A stretch of DNA of 10,865 bases from Bacteroidota bacterium. GTDB taxonomy: Bacteria > Bacteroidota > Bacteroidia > Chitinophagales > UBA10324. A program made the position numbers and the translations under genes. The DNA lies in the NCBI GenBank assembly GCA_003455275.1, contig DMRR01000079.1, positions 1 through 10,865 on the forward strand. Reading direction: 5' to 3'. A model generated the notes under the pieces. It was given only the letters and a program-made list of their open reading frames with translations. It ran no database searches and was not told the origin of the DNA. Below are positions 1 through 6,504 of this stretch, piece after piece (within the stretch, counting starts at the first letter, position 1; every line of letters starts with the position of its first letter).

Positions 1-1
1 T

Positions 2-622
2 GCAAAACCAAAAGCAAAGAGCTCAAAGCCAAAGGACGAAAAGAAAAAAACTACAAAGCCGGCTAAGGCTGCAAAGTCTAAACCTGTAAAACCAGAAAAG
101 GTAAAGCCACCAAAAAAGGAAAAGATAAAAAAAGAGAAACCTCCTAAGCCAGAGAAAGCGCCCAAACTTCCTAAATTACCCAAGCTCAGGAAAACTAAGG
201 TTAAAACAAAAAAGGAAGTTATTGAACTTCCGCCACCACCCGACAACAAAAAGCGGATTTCGCTAGAGTATGTTGTTCGTTCATCTCCTGTTATTCTTTA
301 TGACTTCGTTTCGAACCCTAGTAATATGGCGCAGTGGTTTGCAGATTCAGTTGACAGCAACAGGGGGATTTATACATTCAAATGGGATGATGGTACCGAA
401 CGCGAAGCGCGTGTGATTGACAGCGAACCTGCACAGTATATAAAATACCAATGGCTCACTGGGCATCCGGGCGAGTTTTTTGAATTCCGAATCACACATA
501 CCGAAATTACCGGGGACACCGTTCTAACAATCACTGATTTTTCTGATCCACTCGATTATGAAAATGACATTGATCTTTGGAAAAGTCAAATCCATGAGAT
601 GCTGATGCGCATGGGTTCCTAA
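2..622 (+). CDS. START-like (SRPBCC fold) domain protein with Lys/Pro-rich N-terminal tail, 5'-partial
   Basis: The reading frame is open from the window edge, so the true start lies upstream; 206 residues are visible. Residues 1-71 are a low-complexity basic tail with 31 lysines and 13 prolines by my count, including an LPKLPKL run at 56-62. A short acidic/proline linker (EVIELPPPPD, 72-81) leads to a START-like domain from about residue 84 (KKRISLEYV) to the end, with the WFAD and FEFRITHTE segments usual for the small Bacteroidota START-like family. That family normally has about 125-130 residues, which is the size of the domain alone. The ATG at 326 would cut off the first strand and helix, and I see no ATG, GTG or TTG in frame between 2 and 325, so tail and domain must be one protein. 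START-like folds bind hydrophobic ligands; the ligand here is unknown. A nucleic-acid or acidic-surface binding role for the tail is inference. Confidence 0.85.
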   Translation, partial: AKPKAKSSKPKDEKKKTTKPAKAAKSKPVKPEKVKPPKKEKIKKEKPPKPEKAPKLPKLPKLRKTKVKTKKEVIELPPPPDNKKRISLEYVVRSSPVILYDFVSNPSNMAQWFADSVDSNRGIYTFKWDDGTEREARVIDSEPAQYIKYQWLTGHPGEFFEFRITHTEITGDTVLTITDFSDPLDYENDIDLWKSQIHEMLMRMGS

Positions 623-627
623 AAAAT

Positions 628-1236
628 TCAGCCGGAAATTATTTGCTGAAATAATTTTTGGTAGGATTGAAAAAATCCGACTGCTTTTTCGAATTCAGAT
701 AAAGTGTGAACGGCCGAAAGTTTCAGGTATCCGTTTCGTACTGCTGTTGAAGAAATCATTTTCAAATTATCGCTTTTCAGTAAAACAAAATTTTCCTCAT
801 CCACTTTATGAATCCACGAACTTTTATTGAGTGACAAGTAAATTTTTTTTTCTGCAAGCTGTTCCTGATTTCTTTCAATGATTGGTAAATATTTTTTCAA
901 ACTCTCGCCACTCAGTTGAAAGTTGCAGGCAAAATAGAACCCCCACCAAAAAAAATTCCGGACAGCAAAAACATTTTCATTACTGAAATTCCTCGGATAG
1001 TCGAGCATTAACCACGGAAACCCTTTATAATTTTCGCCTCGCGAAATTTTTCCTTCCAATATTTTCCAATCTTGCTGCGCAATAATTTTCTTCCAATCAA
1101 GTTTAAGCTCCTGATCATTGACCACCCCTGAAAAAATTGATTCCACTTTATGGGAAATTTCTCTTTTCACTTCGAAAAAACGGCAGTTATTAATTGCCAA
1201 ACGCTCTTCTTCTGAAAGAATTATTTTAGTTTGCAT
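628..1236 (-). CDS. conserved protein of unknown function
   Basis: This 202-residue protein is one I cannot assign to a named family. It has no signal peptide and no clear membrane segment. The central stretch at residues 65-110 looks like a conserved core: it contains GENYKGFPWLMLDYPRNF followed by an aromatic patch, AVRNFFWWGFYFACNF. I recall similar proteins of about 200 residues with an ENYxGxPWxMLDYPR motif in Bacteroidota, annotated only as hypothetical. The start ATG (complement of 1234-1236) gives MQTKIILSEEE, a plausible cytoplasmic N-terminus. The gene converges on the START-like gene with a 5-nt gap and diverges from the LptF-like gene with about 15 nt between start codons, so its promoter probably lies inside the LptF-like coding sequence. 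The frame is intact with normal composition, so it is very likely a real gene. Confidence 0.8.
   Translation of the reverse strand: MQTKIILSEEERLAINNCRFFEVKREISHKVESIFSGVVNDQELKLDWKKIIAQQDWKILEGKISRGENYKGFPWLMLDYPRNFSNENVFAVRNFFWWGFYFACNFQLSGESLKKYLPIIERNQEQLAEKKIYLSLNKSSWIHKVDEENFVLLKSDNLKMISSTAVRNGYLKLSAVHTLSEFEKAVGFFQSYQKLFQQIISG
632..661. terminator. A+T-rich hairpin at a convergent gene junction, possible terminator
   Basis: A perfect 9-bp inverted repeat, AAATTATTT (636-644) and AAATAATTT (649-657), flanks the loop GCTG. In plus-strand RNA the stem extends to 13 bp through two G-U pairs and two C-G pairs (632-635 with 658-661). It begins 9 nt after the stop codon of the START-like gene and lies in the last codons of the opposing gene. 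There is no separate U-run after the stem, so it is not a textbook intrinsic terminator. It would work better for plus-strand RNA, since the wobble pairs become A-C mismatches on the other strand. Confidence 0.35.
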
Positions 1237-1251
1237 CGCTCGAAATATAGA

Positions 1252-2688
1252 TTGAAAAAGATAGACAAACTTGTTCTCCGCAGTTTCATTGGTCCGTTTA
1301 TCGTCACCTTTTTTATTACACTGTTTGTTCTCATCATGCAGTTTCTCTGGAAATATGCTGATGATTTAGTGGGCAAAGGTTTGGAATGGTATATCGTAGG
1401 CGAATTATTGTTTTATGCTTCCAGCACTTTTGTTCCGCTTGCCCTGCCATTAGCTGTGATGCTCTCATCCATCATGACTATGGGAAGCATGGGGGAATTT
1501 TATGAACTTACTTCTTTAAAGTCTTCAGGAATTTCGTTAATAAAAATTGCCCGTTCGCTGATTGTTTTGAGTATCCTGTTAAGTTTAGGGTCTTATCTGT
1601 TTGCCAATTATGTTCAACCCGCATCTCAACTACAATTCAACTCACTGCTTTATGATGTTACAGAACAGAAACCTGCGCTAAACATTAAGCCCGGAGTTTT
1701 TTATAATGGAATTGATGGCTACAGCATTCGTATTGGTAAAAAACTTTCGGACAACCAAACCATTCTGGATGTAATGGTCTATGACCACACAAGCGGGCGC
1801 GGAAATGACAATGTCCTAATAGCTAAAAAAGGGAAAATGTTTCTGACAACTGACAAGCGATACATGATTCTCGAACTCTTTAATGGAAAACAATACCAGG
1901 AACTATATGGCAATGACCGGAAAGAAACAGATCATGAGCAGGCCCGGATCAATTTTAATTATTGGAAAAAAATATTTGATCTCTCCGATTTCAAAATGAC
2001 CCGAACTGATGTAAACCTTTTTAAAGACAATTATCAAATGATGAATCAGGAGCAACTCTCGCGTTCGCTCGACACATTTGAAATGGAGAAAACTTCGCAG
2101 GTAACTCAGTTAAGAAAATTCATAGGACCATTTCTGTCGTTCCTAAAATTCAATTTTGATAGTTTGATGACGCAGGAAAATGCTTCGCAGAAAATAGATA
2201 CAGTGCTTCGCTATCAAAAATTATCAAACGAAGAAAAAATCAAGGCACTGAGTGTGGCAGCCATTAATATCCGGAACATAAAAGGTTATGCATCTTTCAC
2301 ACAAAGTTCTATTCACAACAAAGATGAGTTAGTTGTTCGTCATAAAATTGAATGGTGGCGCAAAATCACGCTGGCTATTGCATGTTTCTTATTATTTCTG
2401 ATAGGTGCTCCGCTTGGTGCCATCATTCGCAAAGGCGGATTGGGACTGCCGTTTGTAATTGCTGTGGTGTTCTTTGTTTTCTTTTACATGCTAACTGTGA
2501 CCGGAGAAAAATTTGCCAAAGAATATGTTACCTCGGCTTTTACCGGCATGTGGTTGTCTTCGGCGATCTTGCTGCCCATTGGAATTTATCTGACTTATAA
2601 AGCCACGCACGACAGTGTTATATTCAATGTTGAGACTTACATTGACATGATGAAAGGGTTTGGTAAAATTTTTATTCGCCGCAGATGA
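1252..2688 (+). CDS. LptF/LptG (YjgP/YjgQ) family permease, LPS export ABC transporter membrane subunit
   Basis: Members of this family form the inner-membrane part of the LptB2FG transporter, which extracts LPS and passes it to the periplasmic bridge. With the start chosen here the product has 478 residues. Three N-terminal membrane segments lie at about 12-36, 48-75 and 98-120, followed by a long periplasmic region (about 120-365), then three C-terminal segments at about 370-390, 400-420 and 432-450. The loop EFYELTSLKSSGISL (82-96) fits the conserved coupling-helix region that contacts the ATPase, and GAPLGAIIRKGGLGLP near 384-400 is typical of the family. TTG at 1252 gives MKKIDKLVLRSFIGPF, which matches the usual N-terminus; an upstream TTG at 1231 would add seven residues and overlap the divergent gene. 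No good Shine-Dalgarno is seen. Residues about 254-363 are a charged insertion, which I remember from Bacteroidota homologues. The sequence does not decide between LptF and LptG. Confidence 0.9.
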   Translation: MKKIDKLVLRSFIGPFIVTFFITLFVLIMQFLWKYADDLVGKGLEWYIVGELLFYASSTFVPLALPLAVMLSSIMTMGSMGEFYELTSLKSSGISLIKIARSLIVLSILLSLGSYLFANYVQPASQLQFNSLLYDVTEQKPALNIKPGVFYNGIDGYSIRIGKKLSDNQTILDVMVYDHTSGRGNDNVLIAKKGKMFLTTDKRYMILELFNGKQYQELYGNDRKETDHEQARINFNYWKKIFDLSDFKMTRTDVNLFKDNYQMMNQEQLSRSLDTFEMEKTSQVTQLRKFIGPFLSFLKFNFDSLMTQENASQKIDTVLRYQKLSNEEKIKALSVAAINIRNIKGYASFTQSSIHNKDELVVRHKIEWWRKITLAIACFLLFLIGAPLGAIIRKGGLGLPFVIAVVFFVFFYMLTVTGEKFAKEYVTSAFTGMWLSSAILLPIGIYLTYKATHDSVIFNVETYIDMMKGFGKIFIRRR

Positions 2689-3350
2689 TGAGGATAATTA
2701 ATTCAGTTGTCAGGCCGGGAAAGACCTTTCTTATTTATTGGCTGATGAGCTTAATTGTACTCAGCTACTTTGCCTGCACACATCACAGAGGCGAACTCGA
2801 ATTAAACTGGAATCAACAGCACACTGTTTTTGCCGATTATTTTTTCTCCTACATAACCTGGCTTGGCAGTGGTTGGAGCTTTGCAATTTTTGTTTTTGCG
2901 ATGCTATTCGTTGACAGGCGAAAATTTTTTGTTTCACTTGCTTCATCGCTACTGGTGCTGATTACAGTTACTTTATTTAAGCAATACTTTTATCCGGGCG
3001 AGCCGCGGCCTCTCTCCTTTTTCAATGATTCTGTACTTGTACATATTCCTGATGGGGAAGAAAAACTTTTTTACGGAAGCTTTCCTTCAGGTCATACGAT
3101 GTCGGCATTCAGTATGCTGTTTCTCGCATCAGTTTTTTTCTCAAACCGTTACATGCAGCTATTTCTTTTCATGCTTGCCATCATCACCGGCTTATCCCGC
3201 ATTTATCTCATGGTTCACTTTATAGAAGATGTGTTGCTTGGAGAAACCCTTGGCGTGCTGCTCACGATTCTTGTTCTAGTAATAGCTGAAATTTATTTTC
3301 CATCCGAAAAAATTAACCGCCCGCTTATTCGAATTAGGAAGAATGAATAA
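2685..3350 (+). CDS. PAP2-family membrane phosphatase (lipid phosphatase-like)
   Basis: The 221-residue integral membrane protein has about six hydrophobic segments (near 13-33, 62-77, 80-98, 139-153, 155-170, 187-205). All three PAP2 active-site motifs are visible: K99...R108-P109, PSGH (S135-G136-H137), and SR-x5-H-x3-D (S171, R172, H178, D182). In the family H178 is the expected phosphate-accepting nucleophile and H137 the acid. The first motif has eight residues between K and RP where the textbook form has six. Substrates in the family include undecaprenyl diphosphate, phosphatidic acid, phosphatidylglycerophosphate and lipid A (LpxE/LpxF type). The start ATG overlaps the stop of the LptF-like gene in an ATGA, indicating translational coupling. 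With an LPS exporter before it and an ArnT-like transferase after it, a lipid A or polyprenyl-phosphate phosphatase is the likeliest role, but this rests on context. Confidence 0.85.
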   Translation: MMRIINSVVRPGKTFLIYWLMSLIVLSYFACTHHRGELELNWNQQHTVFADYFFSYITWLGSGWSFAIFVFAMLFVDRRKFFVSLASSLLVLITVTLFKQYFYPGEPRPLSFFNDSVLVHIPDGEEKLFYGSFPSGHTMSAFSMLFLASVFFSNRYMQLFLFMLAIITGLSRIYLMVHFIEDVLLGETLGVLLTILVLVIAEIYFPSEKINRPLIRIRKNE

Positions 3351-4965
3351 AAAAAATTATTGGCCTTATCTCCTGATATCTGCAATTGCGGCAATTCTCT
3401 ATTTGCCATTTCTTGGTCATGTTCGTCTCTTTGATTGGGATGAAATAAATTTTGCGGAGTGCGCACGCGAAATGCTCATCACCCGCGACTTTCTGCATGT
3501 TCAGATAAACTATCATCCCTTTTATGAAAAACCTCCTCTTTTCATTTGGATGCAGGCATTGAGCATGATGCTTTTCGGCGTAAATGAATTTGCTGCGCGC
3601 TTTCCAAATGCACTTTGCGGAATCCTTACCCTCATCGTTTTATTTTTCATTGGGAAAAAAGAATTCAGTTCAAGGTTTGGCTGGTGGTGGATGTGGGCCT
3701 ATGCTGGAAGTATTTTACCTCAGTTTTATTTTAAGAGTGGAATAATTGATCCTTGGTTTAACCTTTTCATATTCCTTTCTGTTTATCAGAATTTTATTCT
3801 TGAAAGAAAAAAAAATCTTGGCCAGTCGGGCGTGAGAAATGCAGTATACACTGCAATATTTTTAGGATTAGCAGTGCTCACAAAGGGACCGGTAGCGCTT
3901 ATCATTTTTATTCTTTGCTGGCTCGCTTCGCGGCTTACAATTCAGGGAAGAAAAAATTTATTTAATCCTGAATTATTAATTCTTGTTTTCGTTACAATCA
4001 TAGTTTCCTCATCATGGTTCGTCATGATTTGGTTTCATGATGGAAGCGGACAGTTAAAATTGTTTATCAATTATCAATGGAAATTATTGACGACAGGAGA
4101 AGCCGGTCACGGTGAGCCTTTCTATTATCACTGGGTGATCCTGCTATTCGGATGTTTTCCGGCATCAGTACTACTATTTCTTCGAAATAAAAATCCAGGC
4201 AATGAATCCTCATCACAGATTGAATGGAAAAATTATATGTGGATCATGCTTCTTGTTGTCCTGATTCTTTTTTCAATTGTAAAAACCAAAATTGTTCATT
4301 ACTCATCTCTCTGTTATTTCCCGTTAACATTTTTAGCTGCACGCTCGCTTTATCTTCATGGTGTGGAGTGGAAGAATAAAACAGGTATGAATCTCTTATT
4401 CTGGATTATAGGTCTTAGCATATCGTGTGTTTTAATTCTTCTTCCTTACTTGGGAACTCATATTGAATCTGTCTCTAATTTGGTTTTAGATCCATTCACC
4501 AAAGAAAATATGAAAACGAGTGTTCAATGGCCATGGTGGACTTTTGTTCCCGGTATAATTTTTCTTATTTCAATTCCTGCTTCATATCTGCTTCACAAGC
4601 GATTTCAAAATCGTTTTCTATTTCAATTTGCTGCTACAATCCTGGTCATACAGTTATCTCAATTATTTATTGTACCTCGAATTGAAAAATATACCCAGGA
4701 TGTTCCGGCAAGTTTTTATCAATCTCTGAAGGGAAAGGATGTTTATGTAGAGGTGTACGGGATGAAGAGCTATGCTCATCTTTTTTACTTTCAAAAACCA
4801 TTTGAAAAAAATAACCTCTCTATTGATTCACTGCTCGACGGAAAAATTACTAAGCCGGCCTACTTTGTTGCGCGCATTGATGTTCCATGGAATATTCTCA
4901 ATCATCAGGGAGTGAAAGAAGTTTTCAGAAAGAATGGCTTTGTTTTTTACCGCCGTGATCCATAG
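3343..4965 (+). CDS. ArnT/PMT-like GT-C glycosyltransferase, polyprenyl-phosphate-sugar dependent
   Basis: This 540-residue polytopic membrane protein begins with a membrane helix and then the first-loop catalytic motif FDWDEINFAE (D31, D33, E34) typical of the ArnT/dolichyl-phosphate-mannose transferase superfamily. Other family marks are YEKPPLFIW (61-69), KSGIIDPWF (131-139), LAVLTKGPVALII (176-188), GHGEP...YYHW (255-264) and VKTKIVHYSSLCYFPL (313-328). A smaller, weakly hydrophobic C-terminal part of about 80 residues follows. Such enzymes move a sugar from a polyprenyl-phosphate carrier to lipid A, protein or glycan on the outer face of the inner membrane; the sugar and acceptor cannot be read from sequence. 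The start overlaps the PAP2 gene by 8 nt. The order permease, phosphatase, transferase suggests lipid A or LPS modification. Protein glycosylation is the main alternative. Confidence 0.85.
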   Translation: MNKKNYWPYLLISAIAAILYLPFLGHVRLFDWDEINFAECAREMLITRDFLHVQINYHPFYEKPPLFIWMQALSMMLFGVNEFAARFPNALCGILTLIVLFFIGKKEFSSRFGWWWMWAYAGSILPQFYFKSGIIDPWFNLFIFLSVYQNFILERKKNLGQSGVRNAVYTAIFLGLAVLTKGPVALIIFILCWLASRLTIQGRKNLFNPELLILVFVTIIVSSSWFVMIWFHDGSGQLKLFINYQWKLLTTGEAGHGEPFYYHWVILLFGCFPASVLLFLRNKNPGNESSSQIEWKNYMWIMLLVVLILFSIVKTKIVHYSSLCYFPLTFLAARSLYLHGVEWKNKTGMNLLFWIIGLSISCVLILLPYLGTHIESVSNLVLDPFTKENMKTSVQWPWWTFVPGIIFLISIPASYLLHKRFQNRFLFQFAATILVIQLSQLFIVPRIEKYTQDVPASFYQSLKGKDVYVEVYGMKSYAHLFYFQKPFEKNNLSIDSLLDGKITKPAYFVARIDVPWNILNHQGVKEVFRKNGFVFYRRDP

Positions 4966-4970
4966 ATGAC

Positions 4971-6245
4971 ATGACAGAAGCATTTCTTCATTACATATGG
5001 AAAATGAAATTGCTGAAATACTCAGCGCTGAAAACTATTTCCGGTGAAGAAATTTCAATATTGAAAACCGGAGAGCACAATCTGGATGCCGGACCAGATT
5101 TCCTGAATGCCAGAATAAAAATCGGGAACACCACCTGGGCAGGTTCAGTAGAAATACATATCAAGTCAAGTGATTGGCGAAAACATAAACACTCAAATGA
5201 TCCGGCTTATGATAATGTAATTCTTCATGTGGTATATGAAAATGATGATGAAATTCTTTCGAAGATCGAAAAGCCAATTCATACTGTTGAACTGAAAGGG
5301 AAGTTTGATCAAAAACTTTTTTATAACTATGAAAGACTTCAAAATTCTTCAAGCGAAATTCCGTGCAGCACCAGTATTTCAGGCGTCAGAGAATTTACTA
5401 TTAAGTCCTGGCTTTCGCGTATGCTCATCGACCGACTGGAAGAAAAATCCTCACGAATTGAAACTTCATTTACAAAAAACAAAGGCGATTGGGAAGTAAC
5501 TTTTTATCATCAGCTCGCACGCGCTTTCGGAACCCGGTTGAATGGCGATGCTTTTCAGCAAACTGCGGAAACCCTGCCGCTGCAAGTCTTAGCAAAGAAT
5601 AAGAACAATCTGCTGATTCTTGAATCACTATTATTTGGTTGCGCTGGCTGGCTTGACGGAAATGTGAAAGATGAATACATGCTGAAGCTTCGAAAAGAAT
5701 TTTTATTTCAACAGAAAAAATTTTCTCTTTCAGCTATTCAAAAACAACAATGGAAATTGCTTCGCCTCCGGCCGGCTAATTTTCCTACGCAACGGCTGGC
5801 TCAATTTGCTGCTCTGGTTCATCAGTCTTCCCATCTGTTCAGTAAGATTCTGAACACAGAATCAGTTTCCAGTCTAAGAAAATATTTTAAGGTAAAAAGC
5901 AGCCCCTATTGGGAAACTCATTTATTGCCCGGCAAAAATTCCGCGGAACATTCTACACTGCTCACTGATGATTTCATTGATCTTCTATTGATCAACACAG
6001 TAATTCCAGTGGTTTTTTACTATGGAAAAATAAAAGATGATGATGCATTAAAAAATAAAGCATTAAACTGGCTTGATTCCATTCCATCTGAAAACAATTT
6101 CATCATTCGCGAATGGAAAGAAGCGGGAGTTAAATCCAAGTCTGCATATGATTCTCAAGCTTTGCTTCATTTGCGCAAAAATTTATGCAGTAAAAAACTC
6201 TGTCTTCATTGCGGAATTGGTCATTCAATATTGAAAAACATTTGA
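4971..6245 (+). CDS. DUF2851 family protein
   Basis: The 424-residue soluble protein matches DUF2851, a Bacteroidota-associated family of unknown function. The N-terminal third holds the conserved block: GEHNLDAGPDFLNARI (34-49), AGSVEIHIKSSDWRKHKH (57-74), and DPAYDNVILHVVYEND (77-92). The arrangement of H36, D43, E61, H63, D68, H72 and H74 looks like a catalytic or metal-binding site; a PD-(D/E)XK-like fold is possible but is my inference. The middle is helical and charged. The C-terminus carries a cysteine/histidine group (C406, C411, H413, C414, H418), also usual in the family as I remember it, and possibly metal-binding. Only 5 nt separate it from the glycosyltransferase, so co-transcription is likely. 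No signal peptide is present, which argues against a direct role with the envelope enzymes upstream. Family assignment is firm; function is not known. Confidence 0.85.
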   Translation: MTEAFLHYIWKMKLLKYSALKTISGEEISILKTGEHNLDAGPDFLNARIKIGNTTWAGSVEIHIKSSDWRKHKHSNDPAYDNVILHVVYENDDEILSKIEKPIHTVELKGKFDQKLFYNYERLQNSSSEIPCSTSISGVREFTIKSWLSRMLIDRLEEKSSRIETSFTKNKGDWEVTFYHQLARAFGTRLNGDAFQQTAETLPLQVLAKNKNNLLILESLLFGCAGWLDGNVKDEYMLKLRKEFLFQQKKFSLSAIQKQQWKLLRLRPANFPTQRLAQFAALVHQSSHLFSKILNTESVSSLRKYFKVKSSPYWETHLLPGKNSAEHSTLLTDDFIDLLLINTVIPVVFYYGKIKDDDALKNKALNWLDSIPSENNFIIREWKEAGVKSKSAYDSQALLHLRKNLCSKKLCLHCGIGHSILKNI

Positions 6246-6276
6246 CTGAAAATATTTACAATTCACCGCTCTCGCC

Positions 6277-6284
6277 TACTTTAG
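6277..6284 (+). promoter_or_regulatory. candidate Bacteroidota -7 box (TACTTTAG) before the pspC-like gene
   Basis: TACTTTAG matches seven of eight positions of the Bacteroidota -7 consensus TAnnTTTG and ends 4 nt before the pspC-like ATG. No convincing -33 TTTG element is seen at the expected distance. If active it would give an almost leaderless transcript and split the pspC-osmC pair from the upstream genes. Confidence 0.25.
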
Positions 6285-6288
6285 TTTC

Positions 6289-6504
6289 ATGAATCGCATC
6301 AAACTGCTAATTGAGAAAAATATTTTCGGAGTCTGTTCCTCTATCGGAGAGCGCCTCGGAATTGCTCCATCAACCGTGCGGCTTTATTTTATTTATACTT
6401 CATTCATTAACCTGACCAGCCCGCTGATAATTTACCTTGTATTTGCATTCTGGATTAACATGAAAAAATATCTTACCTCAAAAAGAAATCCGGTTTGGGA
6501 ATGA
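6289..6504 (+). CDS. small PspC-domain membrane protein
   Basis: The 71-residue product is a stand-alone PspC domain. The segment FGVCSSIGERLGIAPSTVRL (14-33) corresponds to the family's GVCaGla-y-gi--t-vRl core, followed by one long hydrophobic stretch at about 34-57 (including NLTSPLIIYLVFAFWI) and a basic tail. PspC in enterobacteria is a membrane component of the phage-shock response, which senses envelope stress; in Bacteroidota, single-domain versions are common and are often annotated as transcriptional regulators although no DNA-binding domain is present. The gene follows DUF2851 after 43 nt, a neighbourhood I recall in other Bacteroidota. Its stop overlaps the osmC-like start in an ATGA. 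No Shine-Dalgarno is visible before the ATG. Confidence 0.85.
   Translation: MNRIKLLIEKNIFGVCSSIGERLGIAPSTVRLYFIYTSFINLTSPLIIYLVFAFWINMKKYLTSKRNPVWE

Noticed and set aside
2..250. The Lys-rich stretch as a DNA repeat or CRISPR-like array
   Set aside because: The units are irregular at DNA level; the repetition is in amino-acid composition only.
326..622. ATG 326 as the start of the START-like gene
   Set aside because: It would remove the first strand and helix of the domain, which are encoded in frame just upstream.
1226..1233. TTAGTTTG as a firm promoter for the LptF-like gene
   Set aside because: It is one base off consensus, has no -33 element at the right distance, and lies inside the opposing start region. 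It is mentioned only as a possibility.
1231..1251. TTG 1231 as the start of the LptF-like gene
   Set aside because: It adds MHRSKYR, overlaps the divergent gene, and is less like the family N-terminus than the TTG at 1252. It cannot be excluded from sequence.
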